DNA of 64,000 nucleotides from CALKWS01 sp051020515. GTDB lineage: Bacteria > Actinomycetota > Actinomycetes > Actinomycetales > Beutenbergiaceae. Both the position numbers and the translations under genes were made by a program. The notes beneath the pieces were generated by a model. That model was not told where the DNA came from, searched no databases, and saw nothing but the letters and a program-made list of their open reading frames with translations. Location: the NCBI RefSeq assembly GCF_051020515.1, contig NZ_CP194857.1, positions 2,790,001 through 2,854,000 on the forward strand, in the 5' to 3' direction. Of this stretch, positions 21,034 to 29,839 are shown in pieces (the stretch's first letter is position 1; every line of letters begins with the position of its first letter).

Positions 21034-21044
21034 GAACGTCGTTC
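21034..21044. promoter_or_regulatory. Short palindrome in divergent intergenic region
   Basis: GAACGTCGTTC is a perfect inverted repeat (five-base arms, one central base). It lies in the 220-base gap between lyase B (leftward) and the dehydrogenase gene (rightward), about 105 bases from each start. It could be an operator but is short enough to occur by chance. Confidence 0.3.
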
Positions 21045-21148
21045 TTCTGGGAATCGTACGCCGCTGTGCGGCAGGCCCCGGCTTTCTCCACACATGGCAG
21101 AGTGTGTTCGTTGGACTTGCCACAACCCGTTCATGGGAGGAGGTACCG

Positions 21149-22015
21149 ATGCAGCCGATCACGCGGGCCGGAGTTGTGGGCCTGGGCACGATGGGCCGCC
21201 GGATCGCGGGGATGTTGGTGCGAAGTGGCGTCACGGTTCGTGTCTTCGACATCGCCGGTGTGCCAGCAGAACTCGGCAGCACCGATCGGGCAGAACTGGA
21301 GGTCGCCGGGTCGATCGAGGAGTGTGCGGTCGATGCGGACATTGTGTTCGAGTCGACCTTCGAAAGCCTTGAGGTAAAGCAGGAGGTGCTCGCCGCGATC
21401 TCCGGAGCCACGGATACGGTCATTGCGTCCAACACCTCGACTTTCCGGCCGAGCGTGCTCGCTACCTTCGTACAACGGCCGGAGCGTTTCCTGCTCACCC
21501 ACTTCTTCAATCCGGCCGATGTGGTCCCCCTGGTGGAGGTCATCCGCGCGCCCACGACCGCAGAGGTACACGTGCAGGCCGTCCTCGATCTGTTGAGCCG
21601 TCTGGGGAAACGACCCGTGGCTGTCGGTGAGGTTGAGGGGTTCATCGCCAACCGGCTCCAGGCCGGGGTGCTGCGCGAAGCCTTTTCCCTGGTCGCACGG
21701 GGGATTGCCAGCCCGGAGGACGTCGATGCGGTGATGCGGTATGGGCTCGGACCGCGCTGGGCCATTGCCGGTCCGATCGGCATCGCGGATCTGGGTGGGC
21801 TCGATGTGTGGGAGGCGGTGTGTGCGGAAATCTTCCCGACTCTCGACAACGCCGATGCGCCTCCGGCGTCGCTCGTCGAGCATGTCAGAGCCGGCCGGCT
21901 TGGCGCGAAGTCCGGAAGTGGTTTCTATGACTACGCCGACGGTCGGGACCAACGCCTCGTGGCCTCGATACAGGATCTGTTCACCCATCTCGACGCAGCC
22001 GCTGCAGACGGTTAG
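21149..22015 (+). CDS. 3-hydroxyacyl-CoA dehydrogenase-family NAD enzyme
   Basis: A 288-residue two-domain dehydrogenase. The Rossmann fold reads GVVGLGTMGRRIAGML, and the family catalytic-His segment is THFFNPADVVPLVEV. The C-terminal helical domain has GEVEGFIANRLQAGVLREAF and GPIGIADLGGLDV. ATG 21149 is chosen because GGGAGGAGG precedes it. Members include 3-hydroxybutyryl-CoA dehydrogenases and L-gulonate 3-dehydrogenase (lambda-crystallin type). Beside lyases that release uronates, the gulonate role is attractive, but this is inference from context only. It stands alone, divergent from lyase B. Confidence 0.88.
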   Translation: MQPITRAGVVGLGTMGRRIAGMLVRSGVTVRVFDIAGVPAELGSTDRAELEVAGSIEECAVDADIVFESTFESLEVKQEVLAAISGATDTVIASNTSTFRPSVLATFVQRPERFLLTHFFNPADVVPLVEVIRAPTTAEVHVQAVLDLLSRLGKRPVAVGEVEGFIANRLQAGVLREAFSLVARGIASPEDVDAVMRYGLGPRWAIAGPIGIADLGGLDVWEAVCAEIFPTLDNADAPPASLVEHVRAGRLGAKSGSGFYDYADGRDQRLVASIQDLFTHLDAAAADG

Positions 22016-22082
22016 CCGCACGGCCGACCGAGCGTAAGCCTGCATCCGCTGCGTGCAACCGTGGAGCGGGACTACTTGGTTG

Positions 22083-22421
22083 TCAAAGGTCGAGAAGGAG
22101 GGCGAGTGTGTTGCGCACTTGCCCGAGAGTGACCGGCCCGATGTTGCCCCGCTGCCCGGTGACACGGGCGACAGCCACCGATCGGACGTGCTGGCATTGG
22201 ACTGCGGACGGAGTGTCCAGGCCGTTGTCATCATCGGGCGGGATCAGGACTTCGGCCCCGCTGTCGCGGAGCGTGCGGGTGAGGGGTACCACCTGGATAA
22301 CGTTCGGACTTCCACGGAGCACCCGGCGGGCAGTCACTACGATGGCCGGTCTGGTCATTCCTGCTTCCGATCCAGCGGGCGGCCCGAGGTCTAGATTGAC
22401 GACGTCACCCGGCGTCAGCAT
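22083..22421 (-). CDS. MazF/PemK-type endoribonuclease toxin
   Basis: A 112-residue protein with the MazF fold pattern: GDVVNLDLGPPAGSEAG, RPAIVVTARR, VIQVVPLTRT, and a C-terminal HVRSVAVARVTGQRGNIGP segment. MazF toxins cut mRNA at short sequences and are inhibited by a cognate antitoxin. The start overlaps the antitoxin 3' end by 17 nt, the usual antitoxin-first order. It is convergent with the dehydrogenase gene. Confidence 0.9.
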   Translation of the reverse strand: MLTPGDVVNLDLGPPAGSEAGMTRPAIVVTARRVLRGSPNVIQVVPLTRTLRDSGAEVLIPPDDDNGLDTPSAVQCQHVRSVAVARVTGQRGNIGPVTLGQVRNTLALLLDL

Positions 22422-22602
22422 CGAGCCACGAGATTTCGTCGCCGGTCAGGGGGCCGGCGAGATCGCGACCCATCTCATCTTGACGTAGCAGCCTGACGGC
22501 GTGCGCCACGGTCTCTGCGACCGTTGATCGTCGATGGCTCGCGAGGTCTCGTAGTTCGTCGCGAGTGGCTTTGCTGACCCGGATGGTCGTGGATTCAGAC
22601 AT
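22405..22602 (-). CDS. Ribbon-helix-helix antitoxin of the MazF pair
   Basis: A 65-residue protein beginning TTIRVSKATRDELRDLA, a ribbon-helix-helix DNA-binding segment with the beta-strand at residues 4-10. The acidic C-terminal tail (LTGDEISWLDADAG) is suited to wrap the toxin. Such antitoxins neutralise MazF and repress their own operon; inverted repeats lie directly upstream at 22608-22639. Confidence 0.85.
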   Translation of the reverse strand: MSESTTIRVSKATRDELRDLASHRRSTVAETVAHAVRLLRQDEMGRDLAGPLTGDEISWLDADAG

Positions 22603-22607
22603 GCACT

Positions 22608-22639
22608 TACATCACCACATGTAGATGGATTTGTCTACA
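22608..22639 (-). promoter_or_regulatory. Two adjacent inverted repeats upstream of the toxin-antitoxin pair
   Basis: TACAT (22608-22612) pairs with ATGTA (22619-22623) across six bases, and TGTAGA (22620-22625) pairs with TCTACA (22634-22639) across eight. Both lie within 40 bases of the antitoxin start. Overlapping short repeats of this sort are typical autoregulatory operators of ribbon-helix-helix antitoxins. Assignment is by position only. Confidence 0.5.
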
Positions 22640-22721
22640 GCCGGGAATGGCGAGGGCTTCCGGCCAACCGGGCATCCAGCTCCTCCGTCACGCTCTACAG
22701 GCTGGCACGGGGGAGGGACGC

Positions 22722-23207
22722 TCATTCCCCGGGCTCGACCTCGACCACGGCTTCCACCTCGACCGGTGTGCCGATCGGGAGTTCGGCCACGCCCACAGCC
22801 GAGCGGGCGTGCCGGCCGCGGTCCCCGAGGACCTCGACGAACACCTCCGAGGCGCCGTTGGCGACCTGCGGTTGGTCCCGGAACCCGGGCGCGGAGGAGA
22901 CGAACACGGTGAGCTTGACGACCTGGGCGATCCGATCCAGTGACCCCAACTCCTCCTGCAGCCGGGCCAGCAGGTTCAACGCGCACTGGCGGGCGCAGGC
23001 CTGACCGGTGGGGACATCGACGTCGCCGCCCAGCACCCCGGTGGCCAGCAGATCACTGCCCACGAAAGCCACCTGTCCGGACATGTGCAGCACCTGACCG
23101 ACGCGGCGCAGCGCGCGGACGGTGGACTGGGGTCCGGGAGCCGCTGAGGGGACCGGTTCCAGGGCAGCGAAGCGGGCGTCAGCGCCGGTGGTGGGGGAGT
23201 TGTTCAT
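22722..23207 (-). CDS. RidA-family protein (reactive imine deaminase-like)
   Basis: A 161-residue YjgF/YER057c/UK114 protein, about 30 residues longer than RidA at the N-terminus. The region around the RidA active-site arginine is recognisable (HARSAVGVAELPIGTPVEVE), including the Arg and the later Glu. RidA enzymes hydrolyse enamine/imine intermediates made by PLP-dependent dehydratases; other family members act on carbamates or peroxyaminoacrylate. Ribosome site AAGGAGAA precedes ATG 23207. It is the last gene of the minus-strand run IlvD/Edd, FAH hydrolase, D-aminoacylase, RidA. Confidence 0.88.
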   Translation of the reverse strand: MNNSPTTGADARFAALEPVPSAAPGPQSTVRALRRVGQVLHMSGQVAFVGSDLLATGVLGGDVDVPTGQACARQCALNLLARLQEELGSLDRIAQVVKLTVFVSSAPGFRDQPQVANGASEVFVEVLGDRGRHARSAVGVAELPIGTPVEVEAVVEVEPGE

Positions 23208-23237
23208 GGTGTTCTCCTTCTCGGTGTGGGTTGCTGG

Positions 23238-24827
23238 TCATGCGGGTTCAAGGACCTGGCCGGGTGCGGCGTCGGTGTCGGCGCCGCCGTAGATGACCAC
23301 CCGTCCTGCGACCAGAACGTGGGCCACTCCGTGTGGCGGGAGCAGCGGGTCGGCGAAGGTGGCCCGGTCGGAGATGCCGGCCGGGTCGAAGACCACCAGG
23401 TCCGCAGCGTAACCGCGGGTGATCCGTCCCCGTTGGGGCACGGCGAACCGCTCGGCGGCATCCTGGGTCATCCGTTTGATCATGGCCGGCAGCTCGGCCA
23501 CCTGCTCCTGGCGCACGTAGCGCCCCAGTACCCGGGCGAATGTGCCGGCGGTACGCGGGTGCGGCCGGCCGGGCAGCGGGATCGTGTCGGATCCGATGAG
23601 CACGTCCGGGTGGGTGATCAGGGTGCGCACGTCCGCTTCGCTCATCTTGTGCAGCACCACCAGGCAGTCACCGCGCAACTGTTGCACCAGGCCGGTGAGG
23701 ACTTCCGCCGGGGGGCGACCGTCGTCGTCGGCCAATGCGGCGACGCTGCGGCCCTCGATCTCAGGACGGGCCGGTGCGAAGGCGATGGTGATGCCATCCC
23801 ATCCAGCCGCAGCGACGAAGTTCTGCCAGCCGGGCAGCCCGGTCTCGAATTCGCGCGCGACCCGACGGCGGACCTCCGCCTGGTCGAGCCGGGAAAGCAT
23901 CGCCTCGATCCCGCCGTCATTGACCCACGGGGGCAGCAGGGCCCGCAGCAGGGTGCTGCTGGCGGCGTAGGGGTAGACATCACCGCGGACGTCGATACCG
24001 CCGGCGTTCGCGGCCTCGATCTGGTCCAGCACTGAGGCTGCTGTGCCCCACCGTTGCCGGCCGGCGACTTTCAGGTGGGACAGTTGCACCCGCGCCCCCG
24101 TCGTGCGGCCCATCGCGATCGCCTCGGCCACTGCCTGGTGGACCATGTCCATGTCGTTGCGCATGTGGGTGGCGTAGATGCGCCCGGCACGTGCCAGCAC
24201 CTGGCCCATCGCGTGCAGTTCCTCCGGTGGGCTGTACATCCCCGGTGGGTAGACCAAACCGCTGGACATCCCGAACGCCCCCTCATCCAGGCTCTGGGCC
24301 AGCATGTGGCTCATCACCCGGGTGGCCTGGGGGCTGTCGGGTTCGCGGCCCAACCCAGCGGCGGCGGCGCGCAGTGTGCCGTGACCCACCAGCGGCGCCA
24401 CATTGGTCGGCAGGGACTGGGCGCTAAGTGCCTCGCGGTAGTGCGCATAGGAATCGAAAGCGCGCGCAGCGGGGCCGAACAGGGCACCGATGTGATCGCG
24501 GATCGCTGCCTGCCGGGCGGGTGTGGTGGGGAACGGCGTCCACCCGCAGTTGCCCGTGACTTCGGTGGTGACCCCTTGTCGCACCGAGGCGCGCGAGACC
24601 TGTGTGGCGCTCGCCGGCAGGAAGGCGGTGAGGTCGCTGTGGGTGTGCACGTCGATGAAGCCCGGCGTCACCACCAGGCCGGTGGCGTCGATCTCGGTTT
24701 CCGCCCGGGCCGGGGTCAGGTCACCGATCGCTTCGATCCGACCGCCCCGCACACCGACGTCAGCCACCTGGCCGGGCGTGCCGGTGCCGTCCATGACCAG
24801 ACCGTTGCGCACGATCACAGTAAACAT
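23238..24827 (-). CDS. N-acyl-D-amino-acid deacylase family amidohydrolase
   Basis: A 529-residue amidohydrolase of the D-aminoacylase type. The first metal segment is GFIDVHTHSDL. TEVTGNCGWTPFP carries the cysteine that binds zinc in D-aminoacylases. ATHMRND, QLSHLKVAG and GSDTIPLPGRPHPR supply further ligands and the catalytic Asp. The family hydrolyses N-acyl-D-amino acids or related dihydropyrimidine-like amides to the free D-amino acid. It lies 46 nt after the FAH gene and 30 nt before RidA. A second, diverged copy is at 53232-54830. Exact substrate unknown. Confidence 0.92.
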   Translation of the reverse strand: MFTVIVRNGLVMDGTGTPGQVADVGVRGGRIEAIGDLTPARAETEIDATGLVVTPGFIDVHTHSDLTAFLPASATQVSRASVRQGVTTEVTGNCGWTPFPTTPARQAAIRDHIGALFGPAARAFDSYAHYREALSAQSLPTNVAPLVGHGTLRAAAAGLGREPDSPQATRVMSHMLAQSLDEGAFGMSSGLVYPPGMYSPPEELHAMGQVLARAGRIYATHMRNDMDMVHQAVAEAIAMGRTTGARVQLSHLKVAGRQRWGTAASVLDQIEAANAGGIDVRGDVYPYAASSTLLRALLPPWVNDGGIEAMLSRLDQAEVRRRVAREFETGLPGWQNFVAAAGWDGITIAFAPARPEIEGRSVAALADDDGRPPAEVLTGLVQQLRGDCLVVLHKMSEADVRTLITHPDVLIGSDTIPLPGRPHPRTAGTFARVLGRYVRQEQVAELPAMIKRMTQDAAERFAVPQRGRITRGYAADLVVFDPAGISDRATFADPLLPPHGVAHVLVAGRVVIYGGADTDAAPGQVLEPA

Positions 24828-24873
24828 GGTGGCTCCGGTGGGTGGCCGGTCGGTGTGCGGGGGCGGTTCGGGA

Positions 24874-25734
24874 TCAGCGGGGTGCGAGCACTGTCTGGCG
24901 CTGGGCGCCCAGGTGGTCGATACCGAGTTCCATGGTGTCCCCGGGCTGCAGGAAGATCTGCGGGTCGTGACCCATGCCCACTCCGGGCGGGGTGCCGGTG
25001 TTGATCAGGTCCCCGGGTTCGAGCACCAGGAACTGACTGATGTAATGCACGATCGTGTAGACGTCGAAGACCATCGTGGCGGTGGATCCGTCCTGGCGGC
25101 GGGTGCCGTTGACGTCCAGCCACATGCCCAGGTTGTCCACGTCGTCGATCTCCTCCGGGGTGGTCAACCACGGACCGGTGGGGTTGAACGTCTCGGCCGA
25201 CTTACCCTTCAACCACTGCCCGCCGCGGCGGGTCTGAAACTCCCGCTCGGAGACGTCGTTGACCAGGACGAACCCGGCGATCGCCTCGCGCGCCTGCTCG
25301 GGGGAGTCCAGGTAACTGGTGCGCGTGCCGATCACGATGCCCAGTTCGACCTCCCAGTCCACCTCGTTGGCGCCCCGGGGGATGCGCACGTCGTCATTGG
25401 GGCCGATCAAGGTGTTGGGGGACTTGGTGAACAGGATCGGCTCTTCGGGGACGGCCTGACCGGTTTCGGCGGCGTGGTCGGCGTAGTTGAGTCCCACGCA
25501 CAGGATCTGGTGCGGGCGGGCGATCGGTGCGCCGATGCGCTCCCCGGCGAAGGTGTGGGTCTGCCCGGCCGCGCGGCGCTCCTGCACCACCTGGCGCAGT
25601 TGGTCCAGACCGTCGCGAGCGAAGAACGTCTCGTCGAAGTCACCGGCCACATCTCCGACGTTCACGTAGGTGGACTCATCGAGACGGACCACGGGCCGCT
25701 CCTGGCCGAGTGGGCCCAGACGCATCAGTTTCAC
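24874..25734 (-). CDS. Fumarylacetoacetate hydrolase-family protein
   Basis: GTG 25734 with CCAAGGAG upstream gives a 286-residue protein beginning MKLMRLGPLG; the longer open frame upstream lacks a ribosome site. FAH-family landmarks are CVGLNYADHAAE, SPNTLIGPNDDV, the metal-binding DWEVELGIVIG, NDVSERE and LINTGTPPGVGMG. Members cleave C-C bonds in 2-oxo acid or acylpyruvate intermediates, or act as 2-keto-3-deoxy-sugar-acid hydratase/dehydratase partners. Following an IlvD/Edd dehydratase, it may process the 2-keto-3-deoxy acid that enzyme makes (for example as a 2,4-diketo-3-deoxy acid hydrolase); this is inference. Confidence 0.9.
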   Translation of the reverse strand: MKLMRLGPLGQERPVVRLDESTYVNVGDVAGDFDETFFARDGLDQLRQVVQERRAAGQTHTFAGERIGAPIARPHQILCVGLNYADHAAETGQAVPEEPILFTKSPNTLIGPNDDVRIPRGANEVDWEVELGIVIGTRTSYLDSPEQAREAIAGFVLVNDVSEREFQTRRGGQWLKGKSAETFNPTGPWLTTPEEIDDVDNLGMWLDVNGTRRQDGSTATMVFDVYTIVHYISQFLVLEPGDLINTGTPPGVGMGHDPQIFLQPGDTMELGIDHLGAQRQTVLAPR

Positions 25735-25784
25735 GGGGATTGCTCCTTGGGTTTTTGTGGGGGAGGTGTGCGGGGAGGTCGGGA

Positions 25785-27587
25785 TCAGGTGCCGCGGTGG
25801 GGTGGTGCGTGCGCGGGCCGGTTGTTTACGGACATCCCGCCTCCATGTAATGCAGGCTTGGCCAGTGCGGTGTACTGCCCGAGGGCACCTCGATGATGCG
25901 TAGCCGGCGGCGCCCAGTGCTCCCTGCGGTCCGTCAGTGTCTGGTCTACCTGCTGCGGACTGACTCTTTGTCCTGCGACGCCGACAATATCGAGACGACG
26001 CCCAGGAATGTCGATCTCGATGAGATCGTTCTCCGCCAGGAAAGCCACCGGCCCACCATCCACGGCTTCTGGATACGCGTAGCCCACGCATGGCCCGCGG
26101 CTGGCGCCGGAGAATCGCCCGTCGGTGAGTAGCGCCGTGGTCGAGGCCAGCACCGGATCGGAGGCGATGAGTTCGGAGAGGAAGAACATCTCCGGCATAC
26201 CGTTGGCACGCGGCCCCTGATACCGCACCACCACCACATCGCCGGGGCGTATCTTCTCGGAGACCAACGCTTCGATCGCGTCTTCCTCGCGGTCGAAGAC
26301 GCGAGCGGGGCCGGTGTGGGTTCGCATCGCCTCTGCCACGGCGTGCGACTTGACGATCGCACCCTCGGCCAGGTTCCCGCTGAGCAGCACGGTCGAGCCG
26401 GAGTCGAACACGGCTTCGGTCACGGGCTTGATGATCTGGTCAGGCTGAAGGTGGTAATTGCCCAAGAACATCGCCGCGTGCCGCTGCAACTGGGTGCCGT
26501 TGATCCGGTCGAGATTCTCTCCGAGAGTGGTGCCGCTCACGGTGAGTGCATCCAGGTGCAGGTGGTCCCGTAGGTGGTGCATCAGGGCGGGCACACCACC
26601 TGCGTACCAAAACAGTTCGGTGGGGTAGCGGCCCGCCGTCTTGGCATCGACCAGCACGGGGGTGCGCTGGTGGATTGCATCGAAGTCCGCCGCACTCAGT
26701 TCTACGCCGGCTTCTTCGGCAATAGCGATCAGGTGCATCACCGCATTGAGCGACCCGCCGATCGCGGCGTGGGTCGTGATGGCGTTCTCGAACGCTTCCC
26801 GGGTGAGGATTGCGCGTGCGGTGATGCCTTCGTGGAGCAGTTCCACTGCCCGTTGACCGGCACCTCGCGCCATCCGGCGAATCTCTGCCATCGGTGCGGG
26901 GATGAGGGCGCCCCACGGCAGTGCTAGGCCGAGTGCCTCGCTGATCACCTGCATCGTGGCTGCGGTACCCATGTACTGGCATGCTCCGCACCCGGGGCAG
27001 GTGAACCGCTGGAAGGCGAGGAACTCGTCCAGGTCCATCCGGCCTCGGTCCACCAGCATCTTCATGCTCCATAACTCTTCATTGGAGCGATGCTGGGGAC
27101 CGGTGGCCATAGCTCCGCCGGGGACGTGCACAGAGGGTAGATCGAGTCGCGCCATCGCCAGCAGGTGAGCCGGAACGGCCTTATCCCCTGAGGAGGACAA
27201 CACCATCGCATCGAACGGGGTGGCGTTGGCGTGCACCTCAACCATGTTCGCGATGAATTCACGGGAGGCCAACGGATAGCGCATGCCATCATGGGCTTGG
27301 GCAACGCCGTCGCAGATGTCGGTGGTGGTGTACTCAGCCGGCTTCCCGCCTGCTTGCAGGACGCCCTTGGCGGCCTCGGCTCCCAGGTCACCCAGGTGGT
27401 AGGAACTGGGGTGGGAGGCACCGGCTGCGGTCTCCACCAGCACTTGGGGTCGTTCCAGGTCGGCAACCGACCAGTCCATCGCCATGCGTAGGGCGTCGCC
27501 CTCGAAACTGAACTGCCGAACGCGCTGGCTGGCCAGTGTCTTCTCGGCGGCCGACTTCGGTGTGGACCGCCCGGTTGATTCCGTCAC
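25785..27587 (-). CDS. IlvD/Edd-family dehydratase with atypical cysteine pattern
   Basis: A 600-residue member of the dihydroxy-acid/sugar-acid dehydratase family, starting at GTG 27587 behind AGAGAGG. Family landmarks are VETAAGASHPSSYHLGDLG, TTDICDGVAQAHDGM, SGDKAVPAHL, GTAATMQVISEALGLALPW, RPVTEAVFDSGS-like C-terminal segments and ARVFDREEDAIEAL. The two upstream cluster cysteines of typical members (in PCN and CDK motifs) are replaced here (HPSSYHL and SGDKAVP). Instead the protein has C92 and a CPGCGAC motif (C197, C200, C203). This suggests a differently bound iron-sulfur cluster. It is the first gene of an operon with FAH hydrolase, D-aminoacylase and RidA. Substrate unknown; a sugar acid or hydroxy acid is likely. 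Confidence 0.88.
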   Translation of the reverse strand: MTESTGRSTPKSAAEKTLASQRVRQFSFEGDALRMAMDWSVADLERPQVLVETAAGASHPSSYHLGDLGAEAAKGVLQAGGKPAEYTTTDICDGVAQAHDGMRYPLASREFIANMVEVHANATPFDAMVLSSSGDKAVPAHLLAMARLDLPSVHVPGGAMATGPQHRSNEELWSMKMLVDRGRMDLDEFLAFQRFTCPGCGACQYMGTAATMQVISEALGLALPWGALIPAPMAEIRRMARGAGQRAVELLHEGITARAILTREAFENAITTHAAIGGSLNAVMHLIAIAEEAGVELSAADFDAIHQRTPVLVDAKTAGRYPTELFWYAGGVPALMHHLRDHLHLDALTVSGTTLGENLDRINGTQLQRHAAMFLGNYHLQPDQIIKPVTEAVFDSGSTVLLSGNLAEGAIVKSHAVAEAMRTHTGPARVFDREEDAIEALVSEKIRPGDVVVVRYQGPRANGMPEMFFLSELIASDPVLASTTALLTDGRFSGASRGPCVGYAYPEAVDGGPVAFLAENDLIEIDIPGRRLDIVGVAGQRVSPQQVDQTLTDRREHWAPPATHHRGALGQYTALAKPALHGGGMSVNNRPAHAPPHRGT

Positions 27588-27856
27588 TGTGACCTCTCTA
27601 GATCAAGCCAACAGACCGTCTCGGGGAATGGAACTGCAGGTTCATTGTTCGGTACTTGGCAGGCGAATGCAAGAGCCCCGTCACGGTCGCGGCAGTTGAG
27701 CCTGGGATGCGGAGAGTGCGAGGTCGGTGGTTCGCGGCGGGCTCGCGCCCCAAGGAGGATATCCGCTGGTAATCTGCCTGGCGAAATCTGAGTTCTTTGC
27801 AGCGGAAGTTGCGATGTGGCAAGTTGCCGCACATCAGGGAAGGCGGAGTGGTCACC

Positions 27857-28774
27857 ATGCCTCACCAAGATCAAGACCTGAAGTCCGAGTTGCCCGAGGT
27901 CCAGGTTCTCCGGGGGAGGAACCCCGGACCAACGGTGACCGTGCTCGGTGGTGTGCATGGCGATGAGTTTGAAGGTGTGCTCGCCGCGCGGCGGATCGCC
28001 ACATTGCTCGACACCGACGCTCTCAGCGGTACCGTCCGGGCGGTGGCGCCGGCACATCCGGCCGCCTGGCGCGAAACCAGGCGGGAGAGCCCGTCTGATG
28101 GCCTCAATCTTGCTCGTGTCTTCCCGGGAAGAGCCGACGGTTCGGCGACAGAGCGTCTCGCCCACCACCTGACTACGGAAGCAATCATCGGCGCCGATGT
28201 GCTTATCGATCTGCACTCCGGCGGCCTGGGCTTCGATATGCCGCTACTCGCCGGATATCACGCTGGCGAAGGTGAACTCTGTGAGCGTTCCGGGCAACTC
28301 GCGGCAGCCTTCGGTGCGCCGTTCTTGTGGCAGCATCCCACCGCTGCGGGCGGGCGCTCTCTCTCTGCGGCGGCAGCGCATGGGGTCGCCTCGTTCTACG
28401 TGGAAGGCAGGGGAGGGGGGCAGGTTCGCCGGGACGAATTGGATTGCTACGTTGACGGAGTACTGCGGGTGCTGGCGCACCTCGGCATGATCGAGGGGGA
28501 TGCAGTCTCGACAGAGCCAGTCCTGGTGCGTGGTGACGGCAACACCGATGGGGGCATCACGGCGCCGCGAGCCGGCTACTTCGTCACGTCCGTGGGAGTG
28601 GGGGATTCTGTTGCCGCGGGTTCGGCGTTGGGGCAGATCGTCGACGACGACGGATCGACGGTCGACGTAGTGAGCAGCCCACTAGGTGGTGCGATCATGC
28701 TCCTTCGACGCAGGACGCGGGTGGAAGAGGGCGACACCTTGGCGATCGTGGCTGCCTACGTGGAGGGGCAATGA
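27857..28774 (+). CDS. AstE/AspA-family (M14-like) deacylase
   Basis: About 305 residues from ATG 27857. The zinc site is visible as GGVHGDEFEG (His and Glu ligands) and DLHSGG (third His), and a C-terminal lipoyl-like beta barrel carries VGVGDSVAAGSALGQIV. The family includes aspartoacylase, succinylglutamate desuccinylase and N-acetyl-diaminobutyrate deacetylase (DoeB). It hydrolyses an N-acyl amino acid or related amide. Its stop overlaps the start of the threonine-synthase-like gene (ATGA), so the products are probably made together. Alternative starts upstream lack a better ribosome site. Confidence 0.88.
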   Translation: MPHQDQDLKSELPEVQVLRGRNPGPTVTVLGGVHGDEFEGVLAARRIATLLDTDALSGTVRAVAPAHPAAWRETRRESPSDGLNLARVFPGRADGSATERLAHHLTTEAIIGADVLIDLHSGGLGFDMPLLAGYHAGEGELCERSGQLAAAFGAPFLWQHPTAAGGRSLSAAAAHGVASFYVEGRGGGQVRRDELDCYVDGVLRVLAHLGMIEGDAVSTEPVLVRGDGNTDGGITAPRAGYFVTSVGVGDSVAAGSALGQIVDDDGSTVDVVSSPLGGAIMLLRRRTRVEEGDTLAIVAAYVEGQ

Positions 28775-29828
28775 TGAACGAGGATCTGTCGCAGCTTGAA
28801 CCGGCTGAGAGTGCCAGTGTCCAAGGGGTCACCATGGGCGAAGGCCGTACCCCGATGGTGTCCTTGGACGCGCTGGCGCGCCGATGGGGGCTCGCTGGGT
28901 TGTGGGCCAAAGCCGAGTACCTGAACCCGACCGGATCGTACAAGGACCGGATCGCCGCAGCGAGTATGTCCAGGGCGCTGCGGGAGGGCTACCGCGGTTG
29001 GATCGGTACCTCATCGGGTAATGGAGGTGCCGCCATGAGTGCCTACGGTGTCCGTGCCGGCCTGCCGGGCATCCTGCTCGTGCTTCGTGAGGCCCCGCAA
29101 GAGAAGTTGGCCTCGATCGCGCCTTACGGGGTGCTGTTGCTCTCTATGGACCGGATGGGGCCAGAGGTGATGGCGGGGCTGGGGCAGATCGCAGCAGCGC
29201 GGAGAGGCTACTGCTGACGATTACGACCCATGCGCACAACCCGCATGGAATGCGCGGAGCGGATGCGATCGGTACGGAGATCGCCGCACGCGGCGGCATC
29301 ACTCAGGTGTACGTCCCGACCGGAGGTGGTGGTCTCCTTGTCGCTACTGCTCGTGGCCTGGGTGCAGCAGCCTGCCGAGCCGCCGTCATTTCCACCCAAC
29401 CGGCCGGCTGCGCGCCGATCGCGCGGACGCTGACCGGGGAGTTGTCCCACCCCAGTATCGACGAGTGGTCCACGCATATCTCGGGGCTCATGCTGCCCCG
29501 CCCGCCCGACGGCGAGGCAGCGGTCGCAGCAGTCCGTTCATCCGGCGGGTGGGGAGTCCCGGTAGCCGACGAGGACGCCTGGGCCGCCCAGGACCTCCTT
29601 GCCCGCACCGAGGGCATCTTCGTGGAGCCCGCCGCAGCGCTCGCCTTGGCGGCTGTCCGCCAAGACGTTGAGCAGGGACGCCTGGGGGCTGCGGATCAGC
29701 CGTGCGTCGTGCTCACGGGGCACGGTCTCAAAGACCTCGGCCGCTTCACCGCGAGTGATCGACGGCCCACGCCCACGACGACGGAGGAGATCCCCCAGCG
29801 TTTGACCCGCTGGTTACAGCAACTTTGA
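28771..29828 (+). pseudogene. Threonine-synthase-like PLP enzyme, frame broken near 29201
   Basis: Fold-type II PLP enzyme. The first frame gives GEGRTPMVSLDALARRWG, the PLP-lysine motif NPTGSYKDR and the phosphate loop SSGNGGAA. One base is missing near 29201; the rest (HNPHGMRGADAIGTEI, VYVPTGGGGLL, EGIFVEPAAALAL, VLTGHGLKDLG) continues in the shifted frame. Restored length is 352 residues. It resembles threonine synthase and related threonine/serine dehydratases; GHGLKD is a threonine-synthase-type ending. Coupled to the deacylase upstream by ATGA, it may act on the amino acid released by it. Whether it is a synthase or an eliminating lyase is open. Confidence 0.86.
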
Positions 29829-29839
29829 TCGGGCGAGCG

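Noticed and set aside
20929..21849. N-terminal 307 codons of a 400-codon minus-strand frame extending upstream of lyase B
   Set aside because: It runs antisense to the dehydrogenase gene and has no signal or domain. The lyase B start at 20928 has a ribosome site and Tat signal.
21131..22234. Minus-strand open frame of 367 codons
   Set aside because: It is antisense to the clear 3-hydroxyacyl-CoA-dehydrogenase-family gene and overlaps the MazF-type toxin; no domain is recognisable.
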